Assembly (NCBI GenBank): GCA_023419535.1
Contig: JAEZXX010000046.1
Span: 1-64,000 of the forward strand
DNA from: Pseudomonadota bacterium
Lineage (GTDB): Bacteria; Pseudomonadota; Alphaproteobacteria; Rhizobiales; Rhizobiaceae
Reading direction: 5' to 3'
DNA: 64,000 bases
Made by a program: the position numbers and the translations under genes. The notes beneath the pieces were generated by a model. It was not told the DNA's origin and ran no database searches. It worked only from the letters and a program-made list of their open reading frames with translations. Positions 1-10,247 of this stretch are shown here, piece by piece (the stretch's first letter is position 1; the number at the start of each line of letters is the position of its first letter).

Positions 1-49
1 GGATCGCTCCGCCCGGGCCTTTTCGCGCCTGCTCACAGATGAAGAGGGG

Positions 50-1297
50 TCAGATCAGGAGGTCCGCGATGATCTGGTTGTCGGTGATGTCCTGGTAGCG
101 GATGCCGTCCGCCTCGAAGCGCTTCAGGAGCCCGTCGAAGTTCGAGGCGTCCTTGGTCTCGATGCCGAGGAGGATCGAGCCCACCTCGCGGCTCGACTTC
201 TTCAGATATTCGAAGCGGGCGATGTCGTCGTCCGGCCCGAGCAGGGTCAGGAAATCCTTCAGCGCGCCGGGGCGCTGCGCGAGACGCAGGATGAAGTACT
301 TCTTGCGGCCCTCGTGGCGCAGCGAGCGCTCCTTCACGTCCGGCAGCCGCTCGAAGTCGAAATTGCCGCCCGAGACGACGAGGACGACCGTCTTGCCGCG
401 GATCGCGTCGCCCAGCTGCTTCAAGGCGTCGATGGCGAGCGCGCCGGCGGGCTCGACGACGATGCCCTCGACGTTCAGCATCTCCAGCATGGTCGAGCAG
501 AGGCTGCCTTCGGGTGAGAGCAGCACCTTGTCGGGGGAAAAGCGCGACAGCGCCTCGAAGGGCAGGGTGCCGATCTCGGCCACCGCCGCGCCGTCGACGA
601 AGCCGTCGAGCTGCGGCAGCTTCACGAGGCGCCCCTCGGTCAGCGAGGTGCGAAGGCTCGGGGCGCCGAGCGGCTCGACGAAGCGGAAGTCCGGCGCGCT
701 CCCGCCCTCGAAATAGCGCACGAGGCCGGACGAGAGACCGCCGCCGCCGACCGGGAGCACCATCAGGTCCGCCGCCTCGCCGCCGAGCTGGCGCGTGATC
801 TCGACGCCGACGCTCGCCTGGCCCTCCACGATGTCCTCGTGGTCGAAGGGCGGCACCATGGCGGCGCCGCTGGAGGCGGCATAGGCTTTGGCCGCGGCGT
901 AGCACTCGTCGAAGAAGTCGCCGACGAGCTCGATCTCGATGGCGCCGTTGCCGAAGGTCCGGGTCTTGTCGATCTTCTGCTGCGGCGTCGTCACCGGCAT
1001 GAAGACGCGGCCCTTGCGGCCGAAGTGCCGGCAGGCGAAGGCAAAGCCCTGCGCGTGGTTGCCGGCCGAGGCGCAGGTGAAGCTCGAGGCGTCCTCGCCC
1101 GCCGCGATGCGCTTGCGCATGAAGTTGAAGGCGCCGCGGATCTTGTAGGAGCGGACCGGCGTCAGATCCTCGCGCTTGAGGAAGATGCGCGCGCCGTAAC
1201 GGCTGGAGAGATGTTCGTTCAGCTGCAGCGGCGTCTCGGAAAAGAGCGCGCGGAGGGCGGCTTCCGCGTCGCTGGCGCGGGTCTTGAAGTCGGTCAT
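50..1297 (-). CDS. ilvA: threonine ammonia-lyase (threonine deaminase)
   Basis: Converts L-threonine to 2-oxobutanoate and ammonia with PLP, the first step towards isoleucine, in the cytosol. The 415-residue protein has the fold-type II PLP lysine in SYKIRGA (K52), the substrate loop SAGNHAQG (about 78-85) and the phosphate-binding glycine loop GGGGLSSG (about 184-191). The C-terminal ~85 residues look like a single ACT-like regulatory domain, as in the shorter IlvA class. The start is set at MTDFK; an in-frame ATG lies 45 bases further up but would add an unlikely Ala/Pro-rich leader. It lies 275 bases downstream of the adenine deaminase gene on the same strand. Confidence 0.95.
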   Translation of the reverse strand: MTDFKTRASDAEAALRALFSETPLQLNEHLSSRYGARIFLKREDLTPVRSYKIRGAFNFMRKRIAAGEDASSFTCASAGNHAQGFAFACRHFGRKGRVFMPVTTPQQKIDKTRTFGNGAIEIELVGDFFDECYAAAKAYAASSGAAMVPPFDHEDIVEGQASVGVEITRQLGGEAADLMVLPVGGGGLSSGLVRYFEGGSAPDFRFVEPLGAPSLRTSLTEGRLVKLPQLDGFVDGAAVAEIGTLPFEALSRFSPDKVLLSPEGSLCSTMLEMLNVEGIVVEPAGALAIDALKQLGDAIRGKTVVLVVSGGNFDFERLPDVKERSLRHEGRKKYFILRLAQRPGALKDFLTLLGPDDDIARFEYLKKSSREVGSILLGIETKDASNFDGLLKRFEADGIRYQDITDNQIIADLLI

Positions 1298-1572
1298 GGT
1301 CGGTCTTGGGGCTTTCGCGGCAGGCGGCGCGCCTGCGGGCATTCGAGGACGAGGTCGAGACGCGGCGGCCCCTCGGGGGCGGCTCGCGGCCGGACGCGCT
1401 CCAAGGTAGGCGGGATGCCGGCAGGCAACCGGCCGCCCTAGAGGGCGCCGGCGCCGATAATCGACAGGAAAGCCACTTCAGCCATCGTCTCGGCGGTCGC
1501 TTGGCGGCCGCTCCTCGAACCGTTCCGAACTCTCGCCGCCGGCTATCGCGCCTCGGCCGCCGTTTGTAAAGG

Positions 1573-3372
<1,800 letters not shown>

Positions 3373-3574
3373 GGTCGGCCTCGTTCGGCGATCGTCGGGA
3401 CCCTTCGATAGCCGAGCCCGCCGGCTGCGGGAAGCGCTCGAACGGCCGGTCGTGCCGTCCGCGACCAACGGCAAGATTACAATGCTGACAGGTTTCGGAA
3501 AGGTAAGATTTGATTCAAGTCTTCGATGGAAGTCTTCGTATGCGCCCAGTTGCAGGCGAAGAGGAGAGAACGAC

Positions 3575-3922
3575 ATGACCAGACCCGAATGGCTACAGCC
3601 GGCGCTCTACGGTTTTGGAACGGGCGCGATCGCCCTGGCCATCGTCGGCTTTACAGCGCTCGGCTGGGTGAGCGGCAGTACGGCACAGGCGCAGGCCGAG
3701 ACGGCCAGTCGATCGGCGGTGCTCGCCGCGATGACGCCCGTCTGCCTGGAGCGTGCCAAGATCGATCCGGACGGCGCCTCGCGCATCGCCGCGATCATGG
3801 AGGCGTCGAACGCGCAGCGCCGCAATCTCGTGATGGAGACGGGCTGGGCGACCATCCCGGGGGAGAGCCGGCCGAACCGGCAGCTGGCGGACGCCTGTCA
3901 GCGGGCCCTGTCGGAAATCTGA
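3575..3922 (+). CDS. small single-pass membrane protein, conserved in rhizobia-like bacteria, unknown function
   Basis: A 115-residue protein with one N-terminal hydrophobic segment (about residues 10-32), followed by an Ala/Gln-rich stretch and a soluble tail with two cysteines. It resembles, from memory, a short family of hypothetical proteins in Hyphomicrobiales with a glycine-rich membrane segment and a conserved GWAT-like motif; here GWATIPG is near residues 87-93. The start follows a strong ribosome-binding site (GAGGAGAG) with a good spacer. It is probably an inner-membrane protein with a periplasmic tail. The upstream neighbour ade is divergent. Function is not known. Confidence 0.8.
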   Translation: MTRPEWLQPALYGFGTGAIALAIVGFTALGWVSGSTAQAQAETASRSAVLAAMTPVCLERAKIDPDGASRIAAIMEASNAQRRNLVMETGWATIPGESRPNRQLADACQRALSEI

Positions 3923-3957
3923 CCGGCATCGCCGGCCGCGTCCGGAGCGGGCGCGGC

Positions 3958-4043
3958 TGGTGCGGGCTGCGGGACTCGAACCCGCAAGGGACAAGGCCCG
4001 GCAGATTTTAAGTCTGCTGCGTCTACCATTTCGCCAAGCCCGC
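3958..4043 (-). tRNA. tRNA-Leu(UAA)
   Basis: On the minus strand the acceptor arms GCGGGCT and AGCCCGC pair perfectly, followed by discriminator A and an encoded CCA (3958-3960). The anticodon loop CTTAAAA within stem GCAGA/TCTGC gives anticodon TAA. A long variable arm (class II tRNA) and a GGTTCGAGTCC T-arm complete the leucine tRNA. It reads UUA and probably UUG, which are rare codons in this GC-rich genome. Confidence 0.96.
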
Positions 4044-4097
4044 GATGCCCGCGACCGGCGGGCGCTCGTTCTTCCGCGATTTCGCCGTCTGGCTCAA

Positions 4098-4121
4098 GGT
4101 CCGCGATGTCGATCGCGGACC
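4098..4121. repeat. perfect 10-bp inverted repeat between tRNA-Leu and a small gene
   Basis: GGTCCGCGAT and its exact complement are separated by GTCG. It sits between the divergent tRNA-Leu and the small gene at 4299 and has no T-run on either side, so it does not look like an ordinary terminator. It could be a protein-binding site or a hairpin in a leader; role unknown. Confidence 0.5.
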
Positions 4122-4298
4122 CGTTTCGCATTCAGCTTCGGTTCATCGCCCGCCGTTCAAGAGAGGCCCCATGCGCGACTTCGAGTCGCGCGACCGCGAT
4201 CTGAACGATTGAATTTCGAACACGCATTGCGGGCGTGCGGACCCTGTGATTGAGTGACCGATATCGAAGATCAAGCGTTGTTGGGGAGGATGTTTGAC

Positions 4299-4478
4299 AT
4301 GCCGACCGTGACGCAGAAGGACATTCTGGTGACCGGTTTCGAGGCCTCGCAGAACGATGCGTCGGCCGCCGAGGCGGCGCGCAAGATCCTCGTCCACCTG
4401 AAGCGCAGCAATCTGGCGCTCGACAAGCTCCGGGCGTCTCTCGAACGCGACGAGGCGCGGGCCCTGCCGGCCCGCTGA
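4299..4478 (+). CDS. small hypothetical protein (59 aa)
   Basis: Short, charged, Ala-rich and probably helical protein with no membrane segment or cysteine. An upstream in-frame GTG (4254) and an ATG (4290) exist. GGGGAGGA at 4283-4290 lies 8 bases before the ATG at 4299, so MPTVTQKD is the best start. A hairpin with three Ts follows the stop by 16 bases, which supports a real short transcription unit. I do not recognise the family. Confidence 0.55.
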   Translation: MPTVTQKDILVTGFEASQNDASAAEAARKILVHLKRSNLALDKLRASLERDEARALPAR

Positions 4479-4494
4479 CACCGCCATTTTCCGT

Positions 4495-4517
4495 GCCGGA
4501 CGAGGTCGTCCGGCTTT
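4495..4517 (+). terminator. likely terminator of the small gene at 4299
   Basis: An 8-bp perfect stem GCCGGACG/CGTCCGGC with a 4-base loop, followed by TTT, 16 bases after the stop codon. The T-run is short, so strength is uncertain. Confidence 0.5.
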
Positions 4518-4607
4518 GTGGACGGAACCCGGAACGGGCCCCCGGGGCGCCCGTTCGCAAATCCCGTGCGCCGATCTGCCGGACCGAGCTGGCCGAAGGC
4601 AGCGGAA

Positions 4608-4632
4608 GGGGCGGGCGCGATGCGTCCGCCCC
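4608..4632 (-). terminator. possible terminator of wrbA
   Basis: An 11-bp GC-rich stem with one G-T pair and loop GAT, about 10 bases downstream of the wrbA stop on the minus strand. It is followed only by TTCC, so it is a weak or factor-assisted terminator at best. Confidence 0.4.
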
Positions 4633-4642
4633 TGGCCCGCCC

Positions 4643-5242
4643 TCAGGCGAAGAGCTTGGCCGCGATCTCGGCCGTGTGCTTGCCCTGGAATCGCGCCCCG
4701 TCCAGATCGGTGGCGCTCGGCTGGCGCGAGCCGTCGCCGCCTGCGATGGTCGTCGCGCCGTAGGGCGAGCCGCCGGCGATCTCGTCCAGCGTCATCTGGC
4801 CCTGGAAGGCGTAGGGCAGGCCGACGATCACGAGGCCGTGGTGCAGCAGCGTCTTGTGCAGGCCGAACAGCGTCGCCTCGTTGCCGCCGTGCTGGGTCGC
4901 CGAGGAGGTGAAGGCGCCGCCCACCTTCCCGACCAGGGCCCCCTTCGCCCAGAGGCCGCCCGTGCGGTCCCAGAAGGACCCCATCTGCGAGCTCATGTTG
5001 CCGTACCGGGTCGGCGCGCCGACGATGATCGCGTCGTAGTCCGCCAGCTCCGCCGGCTGCGCTTCGGGATGGCGGGTGTCGGCCTGGAAGTGCGCGGCCT
5101 CGACGACCTCGCGCGGCGCCGTCTCGGGCACGCGCTTGATGTCGACGCTCGCGCCGGCGCTGCGTGCGCCTTCCGCGATCGCTTCGGCCATCTTCGCGAC
5201 GTGACCGTAGCTCGAGTAGTAGAGGACGAGGACCTTGGCCAT
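4643..5242 (-). CDS. wrbA: NAD(P)H:quinone oxidoreductase, WrbA type
   Basis: Flavodoxin-like FMN enzyme that reduces quinones by two electrons with NAD(P)H, limiting semiquinone and oxidative stress; cytosolic and tetrameric in studied members. The 199 residues match the family. The N-terminal beta strand and FMN phosphate loop read VLYYSSYGHV (about 5-14), and the GAPTRYGNMSSQM segment near residues 75-87 is the hallmark FMN-binding loop of WrbA. A LysR regulator gene lies 139 bases upstream on the same strand and may control it. Confidence 0.93.
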   Translation of the reverse strand: MAKVLVLYYSSYGHVAKMAEAIAEGARSAGASVDIKRVPETAPREVVEAAHFQADTRHPEAQPAELADYDAIIVGAPTRYGNMSSQMGSFWDRTGGLWAKGALVGKVGGAFTSSATQHGGNEATLFGLHKTLLHHGLVIVGLPYAFQGQMTLDEIAGGSPYGATTIAGGDGSRQPSATDLDGARFQGKHTAEIAAKLFA

Positions 5243-5381
5243 TCGGGGGCTCCGTTGAAACTTGCGACGCGCAGGAACCTAGAGCAGTCGGGCGCAAGGT
5301 CGCGAGCGCCCTCGGCTGGAAGCACCGTTCACGATGTGCGGCGAACCGTCCGTCGCGCCGATCGCCCCGTCACGGATCGGC

Positions 5382-6365
5382 TCAGATCGCGCGTCGCTCC
5401 CGGAACTGCTCGATCAGCGCCTGCGAGGCGCGGTCGATGAAGATGCGGACCGACGGCAGCATGCCGCGGCGGGTCGGGAACGCCATGTGGAGGATGGTGC
5501 TGTCGGAGCGCAGCCGGGGCAGGACCTGCCGCATCCGTCCGTCGTCGATGGCGCTGCGCACCACGGCTTCGGGCAGGAGGGCGATGCCGAGCGAGCGCTG
5601 GCAGAGATTGGCGATGGTCGTCAGGTCGTCGGACAGGACGACCGGGCTGTGCGGGTGGCGGTGCACGGCGCCCGTCTCATCGAGGAGCGTCCACTCGCCC
5701 GGCGAGGTGACGCGGCTGCCGATGGTGGGATAGCGCGACAGATCCTCGATGCTTTCCGGTTCGCCGAGCCGGTCGAGCAGTTCGGGACTGGCGACGAGCA
5801 CCGCATGGAGCGTCGCCAGCTGCTTGACGATCAGGTCCTGTTCGGTGTCGAGCCGGGAGCGGGCGCGCACCGCCACGTCCACCTGCTCGGAGATGAGATC
5901 GACCCGGCGCATCGAGACGAGGAGCTCCACGCGCACGTTCGGATAGTCGGCAAGGAAGCCCGGCAGCATGTTGCCGATCGCGTCCGCGCAGTCCCCCGGC
6001 GGGCTGGAGACGCGCAGAAGGCCGCGCGGCTCGCCGATGTAGAACTGCGTCACCGCCTCGGCCGCCTCGATCTCCGCCAGCGCCGCCTCGCAATGGGCGA
6101 AGAACATCTGGCCGATCTCGGTCACCTCGAAGCGGCTGGTCGAGCGCTGGATCAGCCGTGCCCCGAGCCGGTCCTCCAGATCGCGCAGACGCCGGCTGAG
6201 GCGCGACTTCGGGATGCCGGTCGCCCGGCTCGCGGTGCCGAAGCCGCGATGGCGCACCACCGCCGCGAAATAGGCGAAATCATTGAGGTCCCGCTCGGTC
6301 GGCTGTTCCACCGATGGCACAGTACGTCTCGCCGGGCCGTCTAACGCAGCCGAGGGTAAGCTCAT
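5382..6365 (-). CDS. LysR family transcriptional regulator
   Basis: A 327-residue regulator with an N-terminal winged helix-turn-helix (about residues 25-85; key stretch TASRATGIPKSRLSRRLRDL) and a C-terminal periplasmic-binding-like effector domain. The Lys/Ser/Arg pattern around the recognition helix resembles the subgroup often found near quinone reductases or oxidoreductases. The ATG at 6365 has a weak GAGG site upstream; an alternative GTG start before EQPTERD would shorten it by about 18 residues. It lies upstream of wrbA on the same strand and is divergent from the secreted repeat protein gene only 69 bases away. Either or both could be targets; this is inference. Confidence 0.9.
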   Translation of the reverse strand: MSLPSAALDGPARRTVPSVEQPTERDLNDFAYFAAVVRHRGFGTASRATGIPKSRLSRRLRDLEDRLGARLIQRSTSRFEVTEIGQMFFAHCEAALAEIEAAEAVTQFYIGEPRGLLRVSSPPGDCADAIGNMLPGFLADYPNVRVELLVSMRRVDLISEQVDVAVRARSRLDTEQDLIVKQLATLHAVLVASPELLDRLGEPESIEDLSRYPTIGSRVTSPGEWTLLDETGAVHRHPHSPVVLSDDLTTIANLCQRSLGIALLPEAVVRSAIDDGRMRQVLPRLRSDSTILHMAFPTRRGMLPSVRIFIDRASQALIEQFRERRAI

Positions 6366-6434
6366 ATCTCAGCCTCATCGAAGTGAGCGGGCGGCACACA
6401 AGAGGCTGCCCGCCACGATGCTAAAGGTGTTGAA

Positions 6435-6773
6435 ATGACCGCATTCCGCAAGATCTCCTCCCTGGTCGCCCTGTCCCTGATGGTCGCCGCCGGCCCCGCC
6501 GCCGCCTATGGCGTGAGCCCGAGCGCACCCGATTCCGAGCAGGACGCCTCCACCGTGCAGTTGCAGGAGGTGGGACACACCAACGGCGGCAACGCACCGC
6601 GCATCGGCATCAGCCCGACCGCGACCGCCAGCGAGCAGAACGCGACCACCGTCCAACTGACGGACGTGACGCGCGGCCAGACCGGCAATCCGGCGCCCCG
6701 CATCGGCGTCTCGCCGTCCGCGCCCGATCAGGTGTTCGACGCGACGACCGTGAACGTCCGCGCCGTCAACTAA
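6435..6773 (+). CDS. small secreted protein with three imperfect ~32-residue repeats, unknown function
   Basis: A 112-residue protein with a clear Sec signal peptide (cleavage probably after PAAA, residue 24). The mature part is almost entirely three repeats: units begin at about residues 25 (YGVSPSAP), 56 (RIGISPTA) and 89 (RIGVSPSAP). Each has an acidic/Gln middle and an ending like DASTVQL, NATTVQL or DATTVNV. There are no cysteines and no membrane segment after the signal. The start has an AAAGG site and the gene ends in a strong terminator, so it is a one-gene unit, divergent from a LysR gene. It is probably exported to the periplasm or outside the cell. I do not recognise the family. 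Confidence 0.75.
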   Translation: MTAFRKISSLVALSLMVAAGPAAAYGVSPSAPDSEQDASTVQLQEVGHTNGGNAPRIGISPTATASEQNATTVQLTDVTRGQTGNPAPRIGVSPSAPDQVFDATTVNVRAVN

Positions 6774-6835
6774 CGGCCACGGGCCAGACCTCCGGCAGCG
6801 GTCCCCGATCGGGGGCCACTGCCGCGACCGGACCG

Positions 6836-6874
6836 AAAGGCACTGCGACGAGATCCTCGTCGCGGTGCCTTTTT
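6836..6874 (+). terminator. strong rho-independent terminator
   Basis: A 14-bp stem (one G-T pair) with a 3-base loop followed by TTTTT, between the convergent repeat-protein gene and the GNAT gene. On the minus strand the stem is followed by TTT, so it may act both ways. Confidence 0.85.
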
Positions 6875-6893
6875 CGTTGGGGCCGGCTCCCGC

Positions 6894-7418
6894 TCAGACC
6901 TCGTCCTCGATCGCCGGGGTCGAGACCTCGCGGGTCGAAAGCGGCCGGAACCCCATCTTCCGATAGAGCGGCAGCGCCGCCGGATGATCCAGCGTGTTGG
7001 TCTCGACCGTCAGGCCGCTCGGCTGCTCGTCGAAGCCGGCGAGGATCGCATGGCCGAGCAGGTAGCGGGCCAGCCCCTGGCCCCGGAACTCCGGCATGGT
7101 CGCGAAATGGACCAGCCGCGTCTGCTTGGGCGCACGGCCCGCTTCGAGCTCGAACCAGCCGGCCGGCGAGCCGTCGCAATAGAGGACCTGGATCCGCGTG
7201 TTGGCGGAGTGCACCTCGCGCGCCAGCTCGACGTCGGAGAGGTGCCGGCTCGTCCAGTGATGCGGGCGCCCGACCGTGTAGAGATAGCGGTAGAAGGCGA
7301 GCGGGATGTTGCGCACCTTCAGGATGTCGAGGCTGCGCCCGTTGGCGGGCTTGGCGACCGGCTCGCGCGGCGGCGAGTGCATGACGAGCTGGGTGACGGT
7401 GGTGTCGACGAGGCGCAT
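6894..7418 (-). CDS. GNAT family N-acetyltransferase
   Basis: A 174-residue acetyl-CoA-dependent acyltransferase of the GNAT fold. The acetyl-CoA pyrophosphate loop RGQGLARYLL is at about residues 112-121, preceded by the beta-4 strand VHFATMPEF and followed by a typical beta-5/alpha-4 end with an LYRKMGFRPL motif. The HHWTSRH segment near residue 53 resembles a GNAT subgroup in alphaproteobacteria; the substrate is unknown. The ATG lies 5 bases after the stop of the sulfurtransferase gene, so the two are co-transcribed. Confidence 0.88.
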   Translation of the reverse strand: MRLVDTTVTQLVMHSPPREPVAKPANGRSLDILKVRNIPLAFYRYLYTVGRPHHWTSRHLSDVELAREVHSANTRIQVLYCDGSPAGWFELEAGRAPKQTRLVHFATMPEFRGQGLARYLLGHAILAGFDEQPSGLTVETNTLDHPAALPLYRKMGFRPLSTREVSTPAIEDEV

Positions 7419-7423
7419 GTCGG

Positions 7424-8278
7424 TCAGGTCCGCGCCGGTCCGGTCTCGACCGGGGTGTCGGGCGACGAGCCCCATTCGGTCCAGGAGCCGTCGTAGAGGC
7501 GTCCTTCGGCCCGGCCGGTGGAGGCGAGGGCGAGATTGATGACGGCGGCCGTGACGCCCGAACCGCAGCTCGTGACGATATCGCCGTCCGGATCGATCCC
7601 GGCCCGCGCGAAGGCCGCTTCCAGTTCCTGCGCCGGTTTCAGCCGACCCTTCTCGACCAGTTCGGTCATCGGCAGCGAATGCGCGCCGGGCATGTGGCCG
7701 CCGCGAACGCCCGCGCGCGGCTCCGGCGCCTCCGCCCGGAAGCGCTCGCCCGAGCGGGCGTCCGCGATCTGCGCGCTCCGCTCGGCGACGATCCCGCGCA
7801 TTTCGGGCAGGAGCACGACGGCGCTCTGGTCGAGGACCGCGTCGAAGCGCGCGGGCGCCTTTTCGGCCCGTCCGGTCTCGATCGGGTGCCCCGCTTCGCG
7901 CCAGGCGGGAAGACCGCCGTCGAGGACCCGCACCTTGCGGGCGCCGAAGACGCGCAGCATCCACCAGCCGCGCGCCGCCGAGAACAGGCCGGCGCCGTCG
8001 TAGACGACGATCTCGTCGTCGCTGGCGACGCCCAGGGCGCCGAGCGCCCCGCCGAAGAGATCGGCGGAGGGCAGCGTGTGCGGCAGGGGCGAATCCGGGT
8101 CGACGACCGCATCCTGGTCGAGGAAGACGGCCCCCGGGACATGGCCGGCCTCGAACTCGGCCTTCGGGTCGCGGTTCTGGGCGGGCAGGTACCAGGAGGC
8201 GTCGACGATCGAGAGACCGCTTTCGCCGAGCCGGGCGGCGAGCTCGGCCGGGCTGATGAGATGGGGATTGTCGGTCAA
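7424..8278 (-). CDS. sseA: 3-mercaptopyruvate sulfurtransferase (tandem rhodanese)
   Basis: Transfers sulfur from 3-mercaptopyruvate to thiols or cyanide; cytosolic. The 284-residue protein has two rhodanese domains (about 8-135 and 160-280). The active-site cysteine is in the second (TSCGSGVTAA, C238), and the CGSGVT loop is the signature that separates MSTs from thiosulfate rhodaneses. The start is a TTG (8276-8278); no ATG in frame gives the correct N-terminus. It sits between a GNAT gene and alaX, downstream of cysteine synthase, which gives a sulfur/cysteine theme to the cluster. Confidence 0.92.
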   Translation of the reverse strand: MTDNPHLISPAELAARLGESGLSIVDASWYLPAQNRDPKAEFEAGHVPGAVFLDQDAVVDPDSPLPHTLPSADLFGGALGALGVASDDEIVVYDGAGLFSAARGWWMLRVFGARKVRVLDGGLPAWREAGHPIETGRAEKAPARFDAVLDQSAVVLLPEMRGIVAERSAQIADARSGERFRAEAPEPRAGVRGGHMPGAHSLPMTELVEKGRLKPAQELEAAFARAGIDPDGDIVTSCGSGVTAAVINLALASTGRAEGRLYDGSWTEWGSSPDTPVETGPART

Positions 8279-8370
8279 GGTCGGCGGCGCCTTTGTCAGG
8301 ATTCGCGGCGAGGATAGAGGCCCGGTCGGGCGAACGGAAGGCGCAAGGCCGCGCGCGGTTCCGTCCCGCG

Positions 8371-9111
8371 TCAGGCCGGCGACGCTCCGAAGCGCAGGCG
8401 GAAGCGCCGGTTCGACCGACCTTTCTTCTCGATCTTGCCGATGTGGACGGCGTCGATCTCGGCGGTCGAGCGCACATGCGTGCCGCCGCAGGGTTGCGAA
8501 TCGACCTCCGCCTCCTCGCCGATGCAGACGAGGCGCACCCGGCCCGCCCCGCGCGGCGGCTTCACGTTCGCCGACTTCACGAGGTCCGGCTGGGCATCGA
8601 GCTCCGCTTCCGTGATCCAGCGGGTGAAGACCGGGTGGTCGGCCTCCACGAGCTGCATCAGCCGGGCGGTGATCTCGGCCTTGTCGGCCTCCATGTCCGG
8701 CAGGTCGAAGTCGATCCGGCTCTCCTCCTCGCCGACGGCGGCGCCCGTCACCGGGTAGGGGCAGACGACGGTCAGGAGGTGCATGGCCGTGTGCATGCGC
8801 ATCAGGCGGTGGCGCCGCTCCCAGTCGAGGCGGAGCGTGGCGCGCGCGCCCGGCGGGGGAAGCGCCGCCCCTTCGGCGGCGAGGAGCACGATGGCGCGCT
8901 TGTCCTCGCCGTAGACCGTGTCGACGATTCCGACGCGTGCGCCGTCCTCGAACTCGGCGACGCCGCGGTCGCCCGGCTGTCCGCCGCCCGAGGCGAAGAA
9001 GTTCGAGGCGTCGAAGACGAGGCCGCGCTCTCCGTCGATGCGAAGCAGCGTGGCGTCGAGCGTTTCCAGATAGGCGTCCTCGCGGAAGGCGTCGCGGGTC
9101 TCGCCGCCCAT
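8371..9111 (-). CDS. alanyl-tRNA editing protein, AlaX family
   Basis: Free-standing editing domain that hydrolyses Ser- (and Gly-) tRNA(Ala), correcting AlaRS errors. The 246-residue length fits the mid-size AlaX forms. Zinc/editing motifs are intact: HTAMH (H107, H111) and CGGTH (C208, H212), and the Gly-rich FFASGGGQPGDRG loop is at about 39-51. The ATG is one base after the cysK stop, so the two are translationally linked. The pairing of an editing enzyme for serine mischarging with a cysteine/serine metabolism gene is seen elsewhere, but its meaning is not shown here. Confidence 0.92.
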   Translation of the reverse strand: MGGETRDAFREDAYLETLDATLLRIDGERGLVFDASNFFASGGGQPGDRGVAEFEDGARVGIVDTVYGEDKRAIVLLAAEGAALPPPGARATLRLDWERRHRLMRMHTAMHLLTVVCPYPVTGAAVGEEESRIDFDLPDMEADKAEITARLMQLVEADHPVFTRWITEAELDAQPDLVKSANVKPPRGAGRVRLVCIGEEAEVDSQPCGGTHVRSTAEIDAVHIGKIEKKGRSNRRFRLRFGASPA

Positions 9112-9112
9112 G

Positions 9113-10150
9113 TCAGGCGGCCTCGAAGGGAATGTCGAAGCTCGGCTCGCGACCGATCCAGTCCGGCACGGGCAGGCCCTTCGCGCGAAGGAATTCGGGG
9201 TTGAAGAGCTTGGACTGATAGCGGTTGCCGTAGTCGCAGAGGATCGTCACGATCGTGTGGCCCGGCCCCATCTCGCGCGCCATGCGGATGGCGCCGGCGA
9301 TGTTGACGCCCGACGAGCCGCCCAGGCACAGGCCCTCCTCGCGCACGAGGCCGAAGATGATCGGCAGCGCCTCCTCGTCGGGGATCTGGTAGGCGAAGTC
9401 CGGCGCGAAGCCTTCCATATTGGCGGTGATGCGGCCCTGGCCGATGCCCTCGGTGATCGAATCGCCGGACGAGGCGAGCTGGCCGCTCGTGTAGAAGCTG
9501 TAGAGCGCCGCGCCCATCGGATCGGCGAGGCCGATCTTGATGTGGCCGGAGCGGCGCTTCAGCCCCATGGCGACGCCCGCCAGCGTGCCGCCGGTGCCGA
9601 CCGCGCAGACGAAGCCGTCGATCTGGCCGCCGGTCGTCTGCCAGATCTCCTCGGCCGTCGTCACCGTGTGGCCGTCGCGGTTGGCGACGTTGTCGAACTG
9701 GTTGGCCCAGATCGCCCCTTTCGGATGGGTCCTGGCGAGCTGCTCGGCGAGGCGGCCGGAGAGCTTCACGTAGTTGTTCGGGTTGCGGTAGGGGACGGCC
9801 GGCACCTCGACGAGTTCGGCGCCCATCAGCCGCAGCGCGTCCTTCTTCTCGCTCGACTGCGTCTCGGGAATGACGATCACGGTGCGGTAGCCGAGCGCAT
9901 TGGCCACGAGCGCCAGCCCGATTCCGGTGTTGCCGGCGGTGCCTTCGACGATCAGCCCGCCGGGCTCCAGAAGGCCCTTCTCCTCCGCGTCGCGCACGAT
10001 GAAGAGCCCGGCGCGGTCCTTCACGGACTGACCCGGATTCATGAACTCGGCCTTGCCGTAGATCTCGCAGCCCGTCTCCTCCGAGGCACGGTTGAGGCGG
10101 ATGAGCGGCGTGTTGCCGATCGCGTCGAGAACGGAGCTGTGGCGGGACAT
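9113..10150 (-). CDS. cysK: cysteine synthase A (O-acetylserine sulfhydrylase)
   Basis: PLP enzyme making L-cysteine from O-acetylserine and sulfide. The 345 residues carry IGNTPLIRL (about 11-19), the PLP lysine in PGQSVKDRAG (K44), the substrate loop EGTAGNTGIG (near 90-98) and the C-terminal LCDYGNRYQSK segment. Here the usual TSGNTG loop of CysK reads TAGNTG, a form common in a longer alphaproteobacterial subgroup. It is the second gene from the front of the run phrB-cysK-alaX-sseA-GNAT; a 97-base gap separates it from phrB. Confidence 0.9.
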   Translation of the reverse strand: MSRHSSVLDAIGNTPLIRLNRASEETGCEIYGKAEFMNPGQSVKDRAGLFIVRDAEEKGLLEPGGLIVEGTAGNTGIGLALVANALGYRTVIVIPETQSSEKKDALRLMGAELVEVPAVPYRNPNNYVKLSGRLAEQLARTHPKGAIWANQFDNVANRDGHTVTTAEEIWQTTGGQIDGFVCAVGTGGTLAGVAMGLKRRSGHIKIGLADPMGAALYSFYTSGQLASSGDSITEGIGQGRITANMEGFAPDFAYQIPDEEALPIIFGLVREEGLCLGGSSGVNIAGAIRMAREMGPGHTIVTILCDYGNRYQSKLFNPEFLRAKGLPVPDWIGREPSFDIPFEAA

Positions 10151-10247
10151 CGGGACTTTCGGGGCAGGGTGGCGTTGGTCGAGGGAACGGTAGGCAAGCG
10201 GGCGCCGCGAGGCAAGGATCGCGGGGGCCGGCGGGAACGCGGGCCGA

